This document shows, in pieces, positions 32,712 through 43,103 of a stretch of DNA of 64,000 nucleotides. Numbering within the stretch: position 1 is the stretch's first letter; each line of letters begins with the position of its first letter. The notes beneath the pieces are model-generated. The model saw only the letters and a list, made by a program, of their open reading frames with translations. It searched no databases and was not told the DNA's origin. The position numbers were made by a program, and so were the translations under genes. The stretch lies in contig NC_133534.1 in NCBI RefSeq assembly GCF_048544455.1, positions 30,952,217 to 31,016,216 on the forward strand. The letters are read 5' to 3'. This DNA comes from Silene latifolia (lineage: Eukaryota; Streptophyta; Magnoliopsida; Caryophyllales; Caryophyllaceae).

Positions 32712-35700
32712 ATGCGCAGGTCACAAGGTGGTGAATTACTACCGTTCAATCCAGAGATTGAGAAGACTTTGCGTGAGTTGAGGCGATCATCTAGGGTATT
32801 GCCGACAGAGGAAGAGCTGAGTACTCTGTCTAGTTACTACAAGAACGAGCTGTTTGACGAGGATCCACCTTCATCACCTATATCTACTTCATCAGCTGAA
32901 ACCGTCACATCTCCAGACATGGCTGAAGAGGCAAGTATAGCCAGTCACTCTGAGCCGACAGCTGAGAATCTCTACAAGGGATTCGCATTACCAGGGACGG
33001 ATAGAAAACTTGAGCCGAAACTGTCTTATATCAACTTGGTTGAAAGGAACCAATTTGGGGGAGCTGGAACTGAAGATGCAGCCAAACATATGGAGACATT
33101 CATTGACTATTGCTGTTCCATACCCCCACCAACAGATGTGAATCCGGATCAGGTGAAGGAGACGATGTTCATATTCTCACTTCGTGATGCAGCGAGGGAG
33201 TGGTACCGGGACCTGGATCGAGCTGCCAATGGGATCACTGATTGGAATTAGCTGGCCCTAGCATTCTACAAGAAATATTTCTCCGCCTCGAAGACCAATG
33301 CCATTAGAGCTCAGATCACGAGTTTTAAACAGGGTCATGATAAGAATTTTCATGAGGCATGGGTCCGTTTCAAGAAGCTAGTGCGAAGTAGTCCGCACCA
33401 TGGGTTCGAGAAGTGGAGCCTATGCAATCAGTTTTATAATGGGCTTTACGACGATCAGAGGGCTATCCTGGATGCTGCAGCTAGTGGCAGATTCCAGGAG
33501 AATGTTGGAGAAACTAAGGGGTGGAAAATTATCGATGAGTTGGCCACCCACAAAGCTGAGTATGGAAATTCCAGGGGAAATCAAAGGAGAAGTGCTGAAT
33601 CCCCTTCTGTAGCTGCATTAGAGGCTCTTACGGCGAGATTTGATAAGTACGAGTTGGGAGGAGCTTCAAAAGGAGGGATCTATCATGTGAATGCTGTTTC
33701 AGACGGTCCTTTGGTCTGCAAGAGATGTGGAGGAGAAGGACATATTTCAGACAACTGCAGCATTTCCTTTGAGTCTTGTGCTGCCTTTCAACATTATAGG
33801 CAGACAAACACTTATTTTGAGCCGAATGTTCATCCAAACTTGAGGTGGAGTAGCCAAAATGTCCAAAATCCGACTCCACCCCCAGAGCAGCAGCAGCAGC
33901 AGAATTATGTGCCCCCTCATAAGCAGCAGCAACCATACCAAAAGCCTCCGTATGTCCTGCAGCAGCAGCAGCAGTCCCATGGCTCCGATTTTGCCAAGTT
34001 GAAAAATTTGTTGCTGAAGGAATCTCAAGCTAGAGAGGCCGAGATGAAAATGTTGGAGAGCCAAATTGCTCAATTGGCTAGCAAGAGTGCAACTCGAGCT
34101 CCGGGGCATTTACCGTCGCAGCCGGATCAAAAGGAGACCCTTAATGCTATTACTTTAAGGAGTGGGTCCTTCCTTGAGGGGCCTGCTATGGTCGAGGAAG
34201 CCACTGAAAAAGATGAGGCGGAACTAAGTAAGAAGAAGGCTGTAACGAATAATAGCAAGAAAAAGACGATCAGCAGGTATGTCAGTCGATCGACTGACAT
34301 ACCCAGTCAATCGACCAGTCCGCGAAGTGACACAGCTACTGTTCCTGTAGAAGTTAGTCGATCGACTGACATACCCTGTCGATCGACTGACTGCGCTGCT
34401 GATCATGAAGCTTTTCGTCCTCCAATGTCTAATAACTTGAGGGACCACTTGTTTCGGGGTACGACGACTCCGACAATATTAAGGCAAGACCCAAATGCTG
34501 ATGGGTCAGTCCCGGTTCCAAAGTATGACCTGATGACGATTAATGGTTCATTTTTGAGGCGGTCTGAAGAAGGGTCGAGCTTCAACAAGGAGAAGGTAGT
34601 GGATTTTCATCCTAAGTCCACTGACGCCGGTGTGAGAGACCTGGAGGAGAGGGCTAAGTTACTTCTTACAGCCCCTTATCCAGAGAGATTAGTGCCGACG
34701 AAGGAACATGTATCATTTAAAAAATTTAAAAATGTTATTCGTAGCTTAAAGGTACAAGTTCCTTTTCTGGAATTATTTAATCAAGTGCCTGCTTACATGA
34801 AATTTATGAAGCAACTTTTGTCCAAAAAAAAGTCACTTGAAACTGTGCAATCTGTCGCACTAACTGAGGAGTCATGTTCTTATTTGACCCATACTGCACC
34901 CCATAAGCTAGAAGACCCAGGTAGTTTTTCAGTCCCATGTAATATTGGCACCTTCTCAATTGAGAAGGCATTGTGTGATCTAGGAGCCAGTATTAGTGTC
35001 ATGCCTTTGAGTCTTGCTAGGAAGTTGAAATTGACTAGGTTTGCAGTTACCAACATGACAGTACATATGGCTGATCGTTCTGCGGTCCAGCCTATAGGAG
35101 TCTTTGAGGACATTCCTGTGCAAATACGGAAGTTCTTTTTCTCTGTTGACTTCGTTATGCTTGATATGCCCGAAGATGCTCACATACCTATCATTCTGGG
35201 TAGACCATTTCTGCACACTGCTGGTTCAGTTATAGATGTTTACTCAGGGACATTGACCTTTAAAGTAGGGAAACATTCCATTGTCTTTGCCCAGACAGCT
35301 AAGAAGAAAGACCCCATGTGGCCGGTAACTTGTAATACGGTTTCTGAAAAGAAATGCTATTTTGTGCTTCCTGATATGCCCGCCTCTATGCCTGTTTCTA
35401 CTATAACACCTCCGCCCCAGATTGGGAGCAAATTGGAGGAAGATTTTTCTGTTTTGGATATTGCAGGAGCTGGTTTGGGGAAGGAAGAGTCGCATGTTGC
35501 TCCTGCTGTGAAGGAGCCAATCGTTCAAAGAGGCGGCTTATGATGTCTTAGCTATGGCACAGATGAGGAGCCTGATGAGGAGCCAGTCAAAGTGACGGAG
35601 TTCGACTTGGATTTTGATGAGCCAGAAGAGGTCATTGCTTGGAAAGATGTTGAAGCTGTTGAACCGTTGAGTTCTGCGGATGATGGAATTGCTAAGGGCC

Positions 35701-35792
35701 CCGCTGAAGATATGAGCACTGTTGAGGCTACCTCTAGTCGCCAGAAGCCAAGCAAGTGGGCTATTCCGTGGCCTTTATTGATCAACTATTAG
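32712..35792 (+). pseudogene. B1 Gag-protease gene, two nonsense codons
   Basis: One frame of 1027 codons with no frameshift and only two in-frame stops: TAG at 33249-33251 and TGA at 35541-35543. B0 or B2 has a sense codon at the TAG position, and both do at the TGA. Domains in order: N-terminal region; Gag core with FIFSLRDAAREWYRDLD (~residues 155-170); CCHC knuckle CKRCGGEGHISDNC at residues 336-349; Gln-rich linker; a palindrome-encoded SRSTD heptad region (~residues 524-560); retropepsin motif DLGAS at residue 756; ILGRPFLHTAG (~residue 828); and an acidic tail ending WAIPWPLLINY. It should make capsid protein and its processing protease. No RT or integrase follows. Confidence 0.92.
34285..34387. 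repeat. B palindrome quadruplet inside B1 gag
   Basis: Sites at 34285, 34306 (GTCAATCGAC, a CpG-decay variant), 34357 and 34378. Spacings 21, 51 and 21 bp keep the codon frame: 21 bp is seven codons and 72 bp is 24 codons. The spacer has AGCTACTGTTCCTG, as in the 3' UTR copy. Confidence 0.95.
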
Positions 35793-36489
35793 TTGATTAA
35801 GACTTTTTTTCAAAAACATTCATTTTATTGCTTTTTAAGATTATTTACCGTTTTACGTGTGCGCGAGACTTCGCATTTTAATAAGTTTGCTTAGGATTTT
35901 AAATACTTTAGACTGTTACTTTGTGTTTTTCGCAATTTTGGGCGCGTTATTATGTGTATCTGCAGGTTTATAGACCATGTTGGCTCAATTTATTGAGCTA
36001 ATTTGAAGAAAATCACAACTTACAGCAGGTTTTCCAGTCGATCGACTGCCTCCTATGGTCGATCGACTGAGCTGCGAATTCTAGGAGCTTCTGTTCCTGT
36101 TCACTCTGGTCGATTGACTGCTTGCTGTGGTCGATCGACCACTTTCGCTGCTGTACCTGTTCACGACCTTTCCCCTGCTGTGTTTGGTCGTTTTGCGGAA
36201 TTGAGGGAGTCTTCTCTCCACTTTTTCTCCGACTCAATTCTATTTTCTTATTTTACACATAATTTTGTGTTTCGTAAATTGTTTTCTCGGAATTACGCGC
36301 GGTACTTTTCTGTCTTTTCAGGTACTTCATGGTAGCACTGCTGGCAACTGAAACCTCCTAGCACACGCTGGTTTGGCGAGGTTTCCTTTTGCTGCGCTTA
36401 AAGTCTTGTGAGTTTCCGAGTCCTTTTCATGTCTTATTTAGTTTTTTATCGCAAAATTCCCGTTTCCCTTTTATTTCATTATATGATTT

Positions 36490-36528
36490 TGCACAATGGG
36501 GACATTGTGTGATTTGGTTTGGGGAGGG
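36490..36528 (+). promoter_or_regulatory. Internal hairpin plus polypurine-like cassette, B1
   Basis: Stem CACAATG/CATTGTG with loop GGGA is followed by ATTTGGTTTGGGGAGGG. The B2 copy (53317-53360) has a perfect 10-bp stem. The same layout precedes the 3' LTR at 39964-40001. Confidence 0.7.
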
Positions 36529-37192
36529 TTTTGCATGGCATTCATATATTTTATTGCATTTCTGTTTCACGTTTGTTGCATTTCAGTCTTGCATTGTTTA
36601 TTTCATTTCCTATTTATATAGAAAATTTCAAAAAATTTTTAAAAATTCAAACAAAATGCACGTTTATTTAAGCATATAGGTCGAGTCGGAAGGGTAGTAT
36701 TTCGATGATAACATCGCATTTCCAGCTGCTTTATGCCTAAGCCATGCTTAATTGACATATATATTATTAGTAGAATCATTTACATAATCTACGAGTTTTC
36801 GTTAATTATTTGCTGAACTTGAAGACTTAGCTTAGATTTTTGGCAAACTACATCATTTTCTGAGATTTAGAGCCTATAACTGGTGACATCTATGACCAGT
36901 TCATCTAGGATGTGAGTAGTACTCCTTATGAGACATGTTACATCAATATGCATAAATATGAACGTAATCCGCTTAATACCTGTATGCATTTGGTTTCGTG
37001 GTTAATTGACACATGTAGAAGAGGTCAACCCTTTATTCATTTTGCCCATAAGCTCCACACTGCCAAAAATAGCCTTTTTGTCCCGTTAATTACATCCTAC
37101 ATTAAGCCTGCCCTTGTCAAGCTAGTAGTTTATGTTCTTGGGATTGTTACTTTGTTTTTGGTAGCTAATGCTCATTTTGAGATGATGTTGGG

Positions 37193-37256
37193 AAGATGAA
37201 AAAGGAAGGAAAGAAGAAGAAAAAAATGATTCGAAAAGAAAGAAAAAAAAGAGAAA
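37193..37256 (+). repeat. Conserved purine tract, B1 3' UTR
   Basis: Almost pure A/G, broken mainly by one TGATTC. The B2 equivalent is 54066-54156. In both copies it lies directly before the palindrome pair (37281 and 54173). Confidence 0.75.
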
Positions 37257-37615
37257 ATGCGTACTGTACTGTAGAGGGCGGTCGATCGACTGGCTATCTT
37301 GGTCGATCGACCGAAGCCCGAGAAAAGAAAAACCAAAATCACATGGTTGGAGTTTTGATTAGTTGGTGATTTTATTCCCATGCTTTATTATCATCATTTG
37401 GGGAATTAGAATTATATCGGAGATTGTGAGATTTGTGCTTGCTATTAGCACCGTTTCGATTGAAATTTTGAGCAAGAAGTTGGAATGGTTTATTAATTTG
37501 GTTCCCTTAGTTACTAGCTTGGCTTTTAACTCTGTTTTTATCCAAATTCGTCTTAGCCCTTCTTGCCCATACCTCACATATCCATATTTAACTCGGCATG
37601 TGTCATGGTCATCTG

Positions 37616-39612
37616 TGTAATACCCCGTATTTTATATAATCGAGTAAATGGATATTATTATATATTACTCCGTAGTTACTATACATTTTATATTGGTTGC
37701 ATCGTAATGTCGTGAATGTTATTAAGTCGGGTTTACATCGTTATGTTGAGTCGGGCTACATCACATTTTGTCCTTTGGGTCAAGAATCGTATCACCCCTT
37801 TACCCATCTACATTACTGATTACCATACCCGTTTAACCCATTTGCCTTACCCGGAACATGTAACCACCATTTACCCTAAACCTAATTTAAGAGCCGCTCT
37901 CCCTCTCCCCTCTTTTCGACGCACACCAACACACCCACACGATCAAAGGAAGAACAATTGTTGAGCCTTTCAATTGATTGAAGATTTCTCATCGATTTCA
38001 ACGTAATGCGATTTCCCTGTTTGTGAGTCGATTTCATTCCATTGTTTATACTATTTTAAAATCGTCTTCTTCGAAAAGTTTGAACAGAGAGTCCTATTTT
38101 TTTGATGTCTAGTTTATGCATATAAAATCTCGTAGCCAAATTCTTTATGGTTTGTCCTAGGTGATTTATTTATGAACATGTCGCTGAAAAGTCCGCGAAT
38201 CTGATTTGGTTGTGGAAAATGATTTGAAACCTTAATTTTTATGTCGATTCAGTTATGGGGCTTCTTCATACATCATATTTGTATAGGCTAGGTGGTAATA
38301 GGATTTGGAATTTCTGAAAAATGATGTTTTAAACTCATTTTATGAATCAATACTTTTTATGCGACGGTTTCTGTCAGTTTTTGGAAATCAGTCTGAAAAC
38401 CCTTGATAAGTTTGGAATGTGAGAAAAACACGTTAGATATAATTTGTAGCTAAGACTCATGGGGTTCCAATCCTTTTGGCCTTGAATCAATTTGATTTTT
38501 CTGGAATTAGTTATGTATTTTATTCCGAGTCTATCATGTGCTGGAAAATCAGGAAAAGTCGTGTTTGTTCTTTAAGTTGATATTCCTATTAAGTTATGAT
38601 GAGTCTAGGTTGTGTGCAAGATTATTTGATTGAGTAGGTGGTAATTATACATAGTTATGTTATGTAGGTGATGGATATGTGAAGGATCATAATTGATTGC
38701 TTGTGTGAGCTCGGATTGCGAAAAGGTAGGGAAATACACTTGACTTATTATCGTTGTTGTTAAATTGTGTTGACTTGTTGTGTTTCATATGACCAAGATG
38801 TGAACGTGACTTGATTCGTGGTTGTTGATTTATGTTATGATTCATATACTGGAATGTGATTGACTGAATTGATCGGATTGAGTATGTTATCACAACATTT
38901 GGTAACCGGCATGATTTTATGATTGATCAGTTCGATGATATACATATTGTGTTACATTAATCTCTTTTGAGCATTCATATGCATTGGAGATGGAGGATGT
39001 TGTGGTGATGTGTTGTGGTGATGATGATGTTGTGATAAGGCCCAGGCGGGTTCTGCAGGACTTGCCCTGGTGTCCTCAGCTGCGAGCTGGCAGATCAGCT
39101 ACGGTCGATATATAGTCTACCGGGGATCAGTATGGCTGGGTTGTACGGGTTATGAGTCGCGATGAGATGGTTGTGGTGATGGAGGAGCATGCATATCATA
39201 CATACTTGTTGCATTGTATTACCCTACTCAACCTCGTGGTTGACCCTGTGTATTCGTGAACACCTGCGGTGAACCTTTTAATGGGGAGCAGATTGACAGG
39301 TACCTCAGAGACTGATAGGAGCTGGATGAGAAGAGAGCTTGGTTTGCCTGCCTTAGTGTCTAGTCCACCTCGTTTAATCATGTTTAGTTATCCACCGTGT
39401 TTTACAAGTTTTATTTCCGCTAAAAGTTTGTAAATCGTTTTGCTACAGTTTTAGTTTGTACGGTTTTGTAAACAGTTTTCACTTAAAGTATAATCAAAGT
39501 ACTTCGGATTGTTATGTCTTTATATTCACTACCTCGGGAAACCGAGATGGTAACAGTCCGGTTTATTAGGGAATGTCTTGCTAAAGGCTCCTTTGTATAT
39601 CGGGGTGTTACA
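37616..39612 (+). repeat. Solo LTR H (chromovirus-like) inside B1
   Basis: 1997 bp, TGTAATACCCCG to CGGGGTGTTACA, so the ends are inverted repeats. It is flanked by a perfect target duplication ATCTG (37611-37615 and 39613-39617). B2 has the empty site at about 54512. The start TGTAATACCCCGTATTTTAT is close to the sense start of the G LTR. No primer site or ORF is linked to it. Confidence 0.92.
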
Positions 39613-39963
39613 ATCTGTTTGGTTGGAATGCATATGTATGGTTGTAGAGATTATTCTCATATTAGATTGCAGGCATGTTCTTATAGTTCGTAGTTAGGTG
39701 AGTGTCACTACAAAATGAATTCTTTCTATCTTATACATATATTCACCTGTGCTTATGTGTGTTATGAGCGACCCGTGAGTGTCCATAATGATAAGTCTCT
39801 ATAGTTGACGGTTCAGCATTTTTAACGCCGACATAACTCGTTTGCATGATTCATATTACTAATTGATTGTTGATTTTTAGCATTAGACTGGTTTAGGCTT
39901 TATAGTTGCATTTCGCTCTGAGATTGAACTCGTTCCATTAGGTCTTTTGATCGAGTCTAGTTC

Positions 39964-40001
39964 TTGCTTGGGGACAAGCAAGGGTTTGGTTTGGGAAAGT
40001 T
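39964..40001 (+). promoter_or_regulatory. Terminal hairpin and polypurine tract of B1
   Basis: Stem TTGCTTG/CAAGCAA around a GGGA loop, then GGGTTTGGTTTGGGAAAG up to the 3' LTR. This is the expected plus-strand primer. B2 keeps only the start of it (54861-54884). Confidence 0.75.
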
Positions 40002-41381
40002 TGATGCGTGTCTAAAATATGATGTTTTACACCCTCTTTTACACGCATTTCAGAGCTCAAATGCGTAGTTTATTCTACTATATTCCCTTTTCCGTCTACT
40101 TTCGTGTTTTTGTGTAATATTGCAGAAATGTGAAGAATTCAGCGGAAATCGAGCTGAATCCGTCACCGAGTACCTTGCATTGCATTTGACATGAAGTAGT
40201 GACTCGAGAGATGAACTTGGTGCGCATATCGAGGCCCGAAAGATGAATTCACGAGACTTTTGGAGCCAAGTACCAGCTACTTCGGTCGATCGACTGCCTC
40301 TTATGGTCGATCGACCAGAGCACGACTTACAGAAGCTGCTGTTCAGTGCAGACCAGTCGATCGACTGCCTTGTATGGTCGATCGACCATCACACGAGCTG
40401 ATGCGCAAATTAAAGAAATAGAACGAGAATTCCGAAGCCCATTGTATATTAGGTTTAGGAATAAGTGTTACGTTATATTCCTATATAACGTAACCTGACT
40501 TTATGAAGTTAGGAGGAAGTCTTTTATCGTCAGTAATTAGGGTTCTCAAGATTGTTTCGTATTCAATACAATTTAATTTTGCATTCGGTTTTTGGATCTT
40601 TTGGTTCTGCGATTCTTCTCTCCTACTTCCATTCAGTATTCTTCTGTTCTTTAGTTCAGTTTTGTTACTTTGTTCGTTCATAGTTTAGAATTGCTAAAAT
40701 AGTTTCCCGGAAGCCAAATTATCATTTTATGTTAATCGTTTGTTAAATTAATCTAAGTATGAATTCGTTAGCTTTATTTGATAATCTTATTGCTGTTTTT
40801 ATCATGAGTATGAGTAGCTAAATTCATCGTGTTAAGATGTAGGGGAACTTGTAGTGTAGGCGGCATTAGAATAGGAAGACCTAGATCGCGCCTTGGTCGA
40901 TCGTCCGGCATGCCTAGTCGATCGACTGGCCACGTGAGATATGCTTCATTTTAATTAATTTAATTTCTATATTTGACGTATCGAGTGCACGCGACTAGTT
41001 GAATGCCTAGAAATTGACCGACCCAATAAAGATCGAAAGATAGGGGAGGGAAATAGACCACCTAATTAAGACGACTAAATTAATGAGATCGAGAGATGAG
41101 TTAATTTAGACTTGTTAGTCACTTTTCAGGACGAAAGTTAGCATTAGTGATATTAGGGACCCGTAGCGAGATTGAAAGATGCTACTTGTAAGAATGGACC
41201 GAGAGGACTTCTTATTTTCCCGTCTCACGTGATTGTTTTAGACCTACCTAATGTACTGCCGCCAAAACTACAGTGAACCGACCATCTTAGCACTCTCTGT
41301 GGTTCGACCCTGACTGCCACTAGCTATAGTAGTAGTTTGGAACTATAAATTTATCTTTGTTGCACACAACGACAGACATCA
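40002..41381 (+). repeat. Element B1: 3' LTR
   Basis: 1380 bp, TGATGCGTGTC to CATCA. Compared with the 5' LTR it lacks ~130 bp between GCACTCT (about 41295) and GTGGTTCGACC. It is followed by target duplication GTAAT (41382-41386). Confidence 0.93.
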
Positions 41382-41386
41382 GTAAT

Positions 41387-41901
41387 TTATTTACAGTTTG
41401 TTTATCGCTCTTGTATGATTTATTTTCTTGTCTTTCACATGTAATTTAACCAAAACATCAACTCCGACCTTAATTGTTTTCTAAAATTATGTGTTCACCG
41501 ACATAGTTTAATCTCACATGTTAGGATTAATCTGTAGATGTTGCATTGCATACATATAATCGATGCCATATCAACTATGAAGAATTTGCCTAATCATTAG
41601 TAGAAGCCGCTATCGAGGCGGGCGGGATTAGGTGTTCAGTAAAAGGTCTTCCTAATACATACACTCACCCCTTACTCAAGATCTCTGTGAACATCCGTTT
41701 TCATTGGCCTCCACGAGAGTCATTCTATAAATAGAATGCTAAGGGTAACGAGTTCTTAGTGTTCATGTCACTACTTTGTGTCTTAACATGGCACAAGGTG
41801 TTCGAATGGTTCCAATTTCCCATAAAACTTGGTGGCGACTCCACAAATGCAAGCTTATTTCAAGAGCCTCCGCGCGCGCCGCGGTGTGGCCCATGTCCAC
41901 A
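41387..41901 (+). repeat. Element D: 5' LTR, segment 3
   Basis: The last 515 bp of the D LTR, ending GTCCACA like the E LTR. It contains AGAAGCCGCT…GGCGGGCGGG and an internal primer-site-like TGGCGACTCC (41833-41842), 72 bp before the real primer site. Confidence 0.8.
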
Positions 41902-41904
41902 GTT

Positions 41905-41922
41905 TGGCGACTCCGCTGGGGA
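41905..41922 (+). promoter_or_regulatory. Primer binding site of D (Tat/Ogre type)
   Basis: TGGCGACTCCGCTGGGGA, the primer-site type of Tat/Ogre-lineage elements, usually assigned to tRNA-Arg. It is three bases after the LTR end. Confidence 0.8.
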
Positions 41923-42614
41923 TGATACACTTACTTGTTACCCAGGGTGAAACTTGAACGAGGTTAGGGAATAGTTTATACGAGACAATTGTCGGTTTTA
42001 ATTACTCGACCTTCTTAGGTCTTTTTATTCGGCCTTCCTAGGCCCAACCTATTCGACCAATCGTCCCGTCTGGACGGTCCAAATTCCTATATGGGCCTAA
42101 AGATGGATATCGATTGACGTCAACCATACCGTGATGCTTACTCATGTTTGTATCAAGAGATTTCACTACACGAGGAAATGGACTAGGAACCGATCTTTCT
42201 CTTGTTTGGCACGGACCACTCCACAGACCATGGTTTGATTGCTTGGTATGGCAGCCCACCTTTTAAGCCAAAACCCTTTAAATGCACTCAGCATACCGTT
42301 ATAATGCCTGTATGTATTTATATACGTGTTCACCATTTGTAAATAAAATTATGAAATTTTTTTGTAAAATAAAACCCTTTCAAAATGTAAACATTTTCGA
42401 GATGGCCTAAAATAGTGCAAAATAAGCCGAAACTCTGTCCAAATGTCAAGTCAAAATTCGGGCCTGAAACCCATTTCAAACTTCACTTCGAGACAGCACT
42501 CCTACAACTACACTACAGTTGTCCAGGATCTACATTTCAAAAGTTGTCATTTTCAAATCCTACTTGACACAGTGGCACACGTCCACTTCACGAGTCATGT
42601 CCTTTTTTGAGTAA
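41923..42614 (+). other. Leader of element D
   Basis: Non-coding leader between the primer site and gag. It contains CCTTTTAAGCCAAAACCC and GCATACCGTTATAATGCC, similar in part to the presumed E leader (14985-15110). No gene seen. Confidence 0.6.
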
Positions 42615-43103
42615 ATGTGCAAAAATGGTCCATCGTGTTTTGATTCATCGTCGATTTCTTATCCCAATTCCAAAATGGTGGGAACTATTCACGGACGCGT
42701 TAATAGTCGATCCGAACAACCCGTAAATGGTAATGATCAAATCCTAGCCGCGCTCATTTGTCTCCAAACAAGTCAAGACCAAGCTTATGCTCGCCTTAAT
42801 GCTATTGAAAGTCGGATTGTCGGTGTAGAAATTAGACTTCCTCTTGCAGAGAATGACATTCCTGACATGGCCGTACATGACAACCTTCCACCCTTTGTTG
42901 GACAACTGGAATTCAATCTTCCTCCAGGTCCTACTGAAGCTGAAAATCGACTCCAATACTTGGAGGAGCAATTAATGTAACTCAAGGGAGATGACATCAA
43001 CATGGAAAATAATCGCAAGTATGATGCAGTAAATGCTCAGTTACCAACTAACTTCAACATGACTGACATTCCAAAGTTCAAGGGACATGAAAACCCTTTG
43101 AAC

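Larger units (their letters stand above)
35793..40001 (+). other. 3' untranslated region of B1 (with solo LTR H inside)
   Basis: Follows the Gag-protease stop and contains no pol. After removal of solo LTR H (37616-39612) it aligns with 52614-54884 of B2. Shared landmarks are a palindrome quadruplet (36037, 36058, 36109, 36130), the internal hairpin-purine cassette (36490-36528), a purine tract (37193-37256), a palindrome pair (37281, 37302) and a terminal cassette (39964-40001). Short ORFs here differ between B1 and B2 and are not supported as genes. Confidence 0.8.

Noticed and set aside
36912..37199. 95-aa ORF in the B1 3' UTR
   Set aside because: The matching B2 stretch (about 53800-54030) is similar DNA but does not keep an open frame, so it is treated as untranslated sequence.
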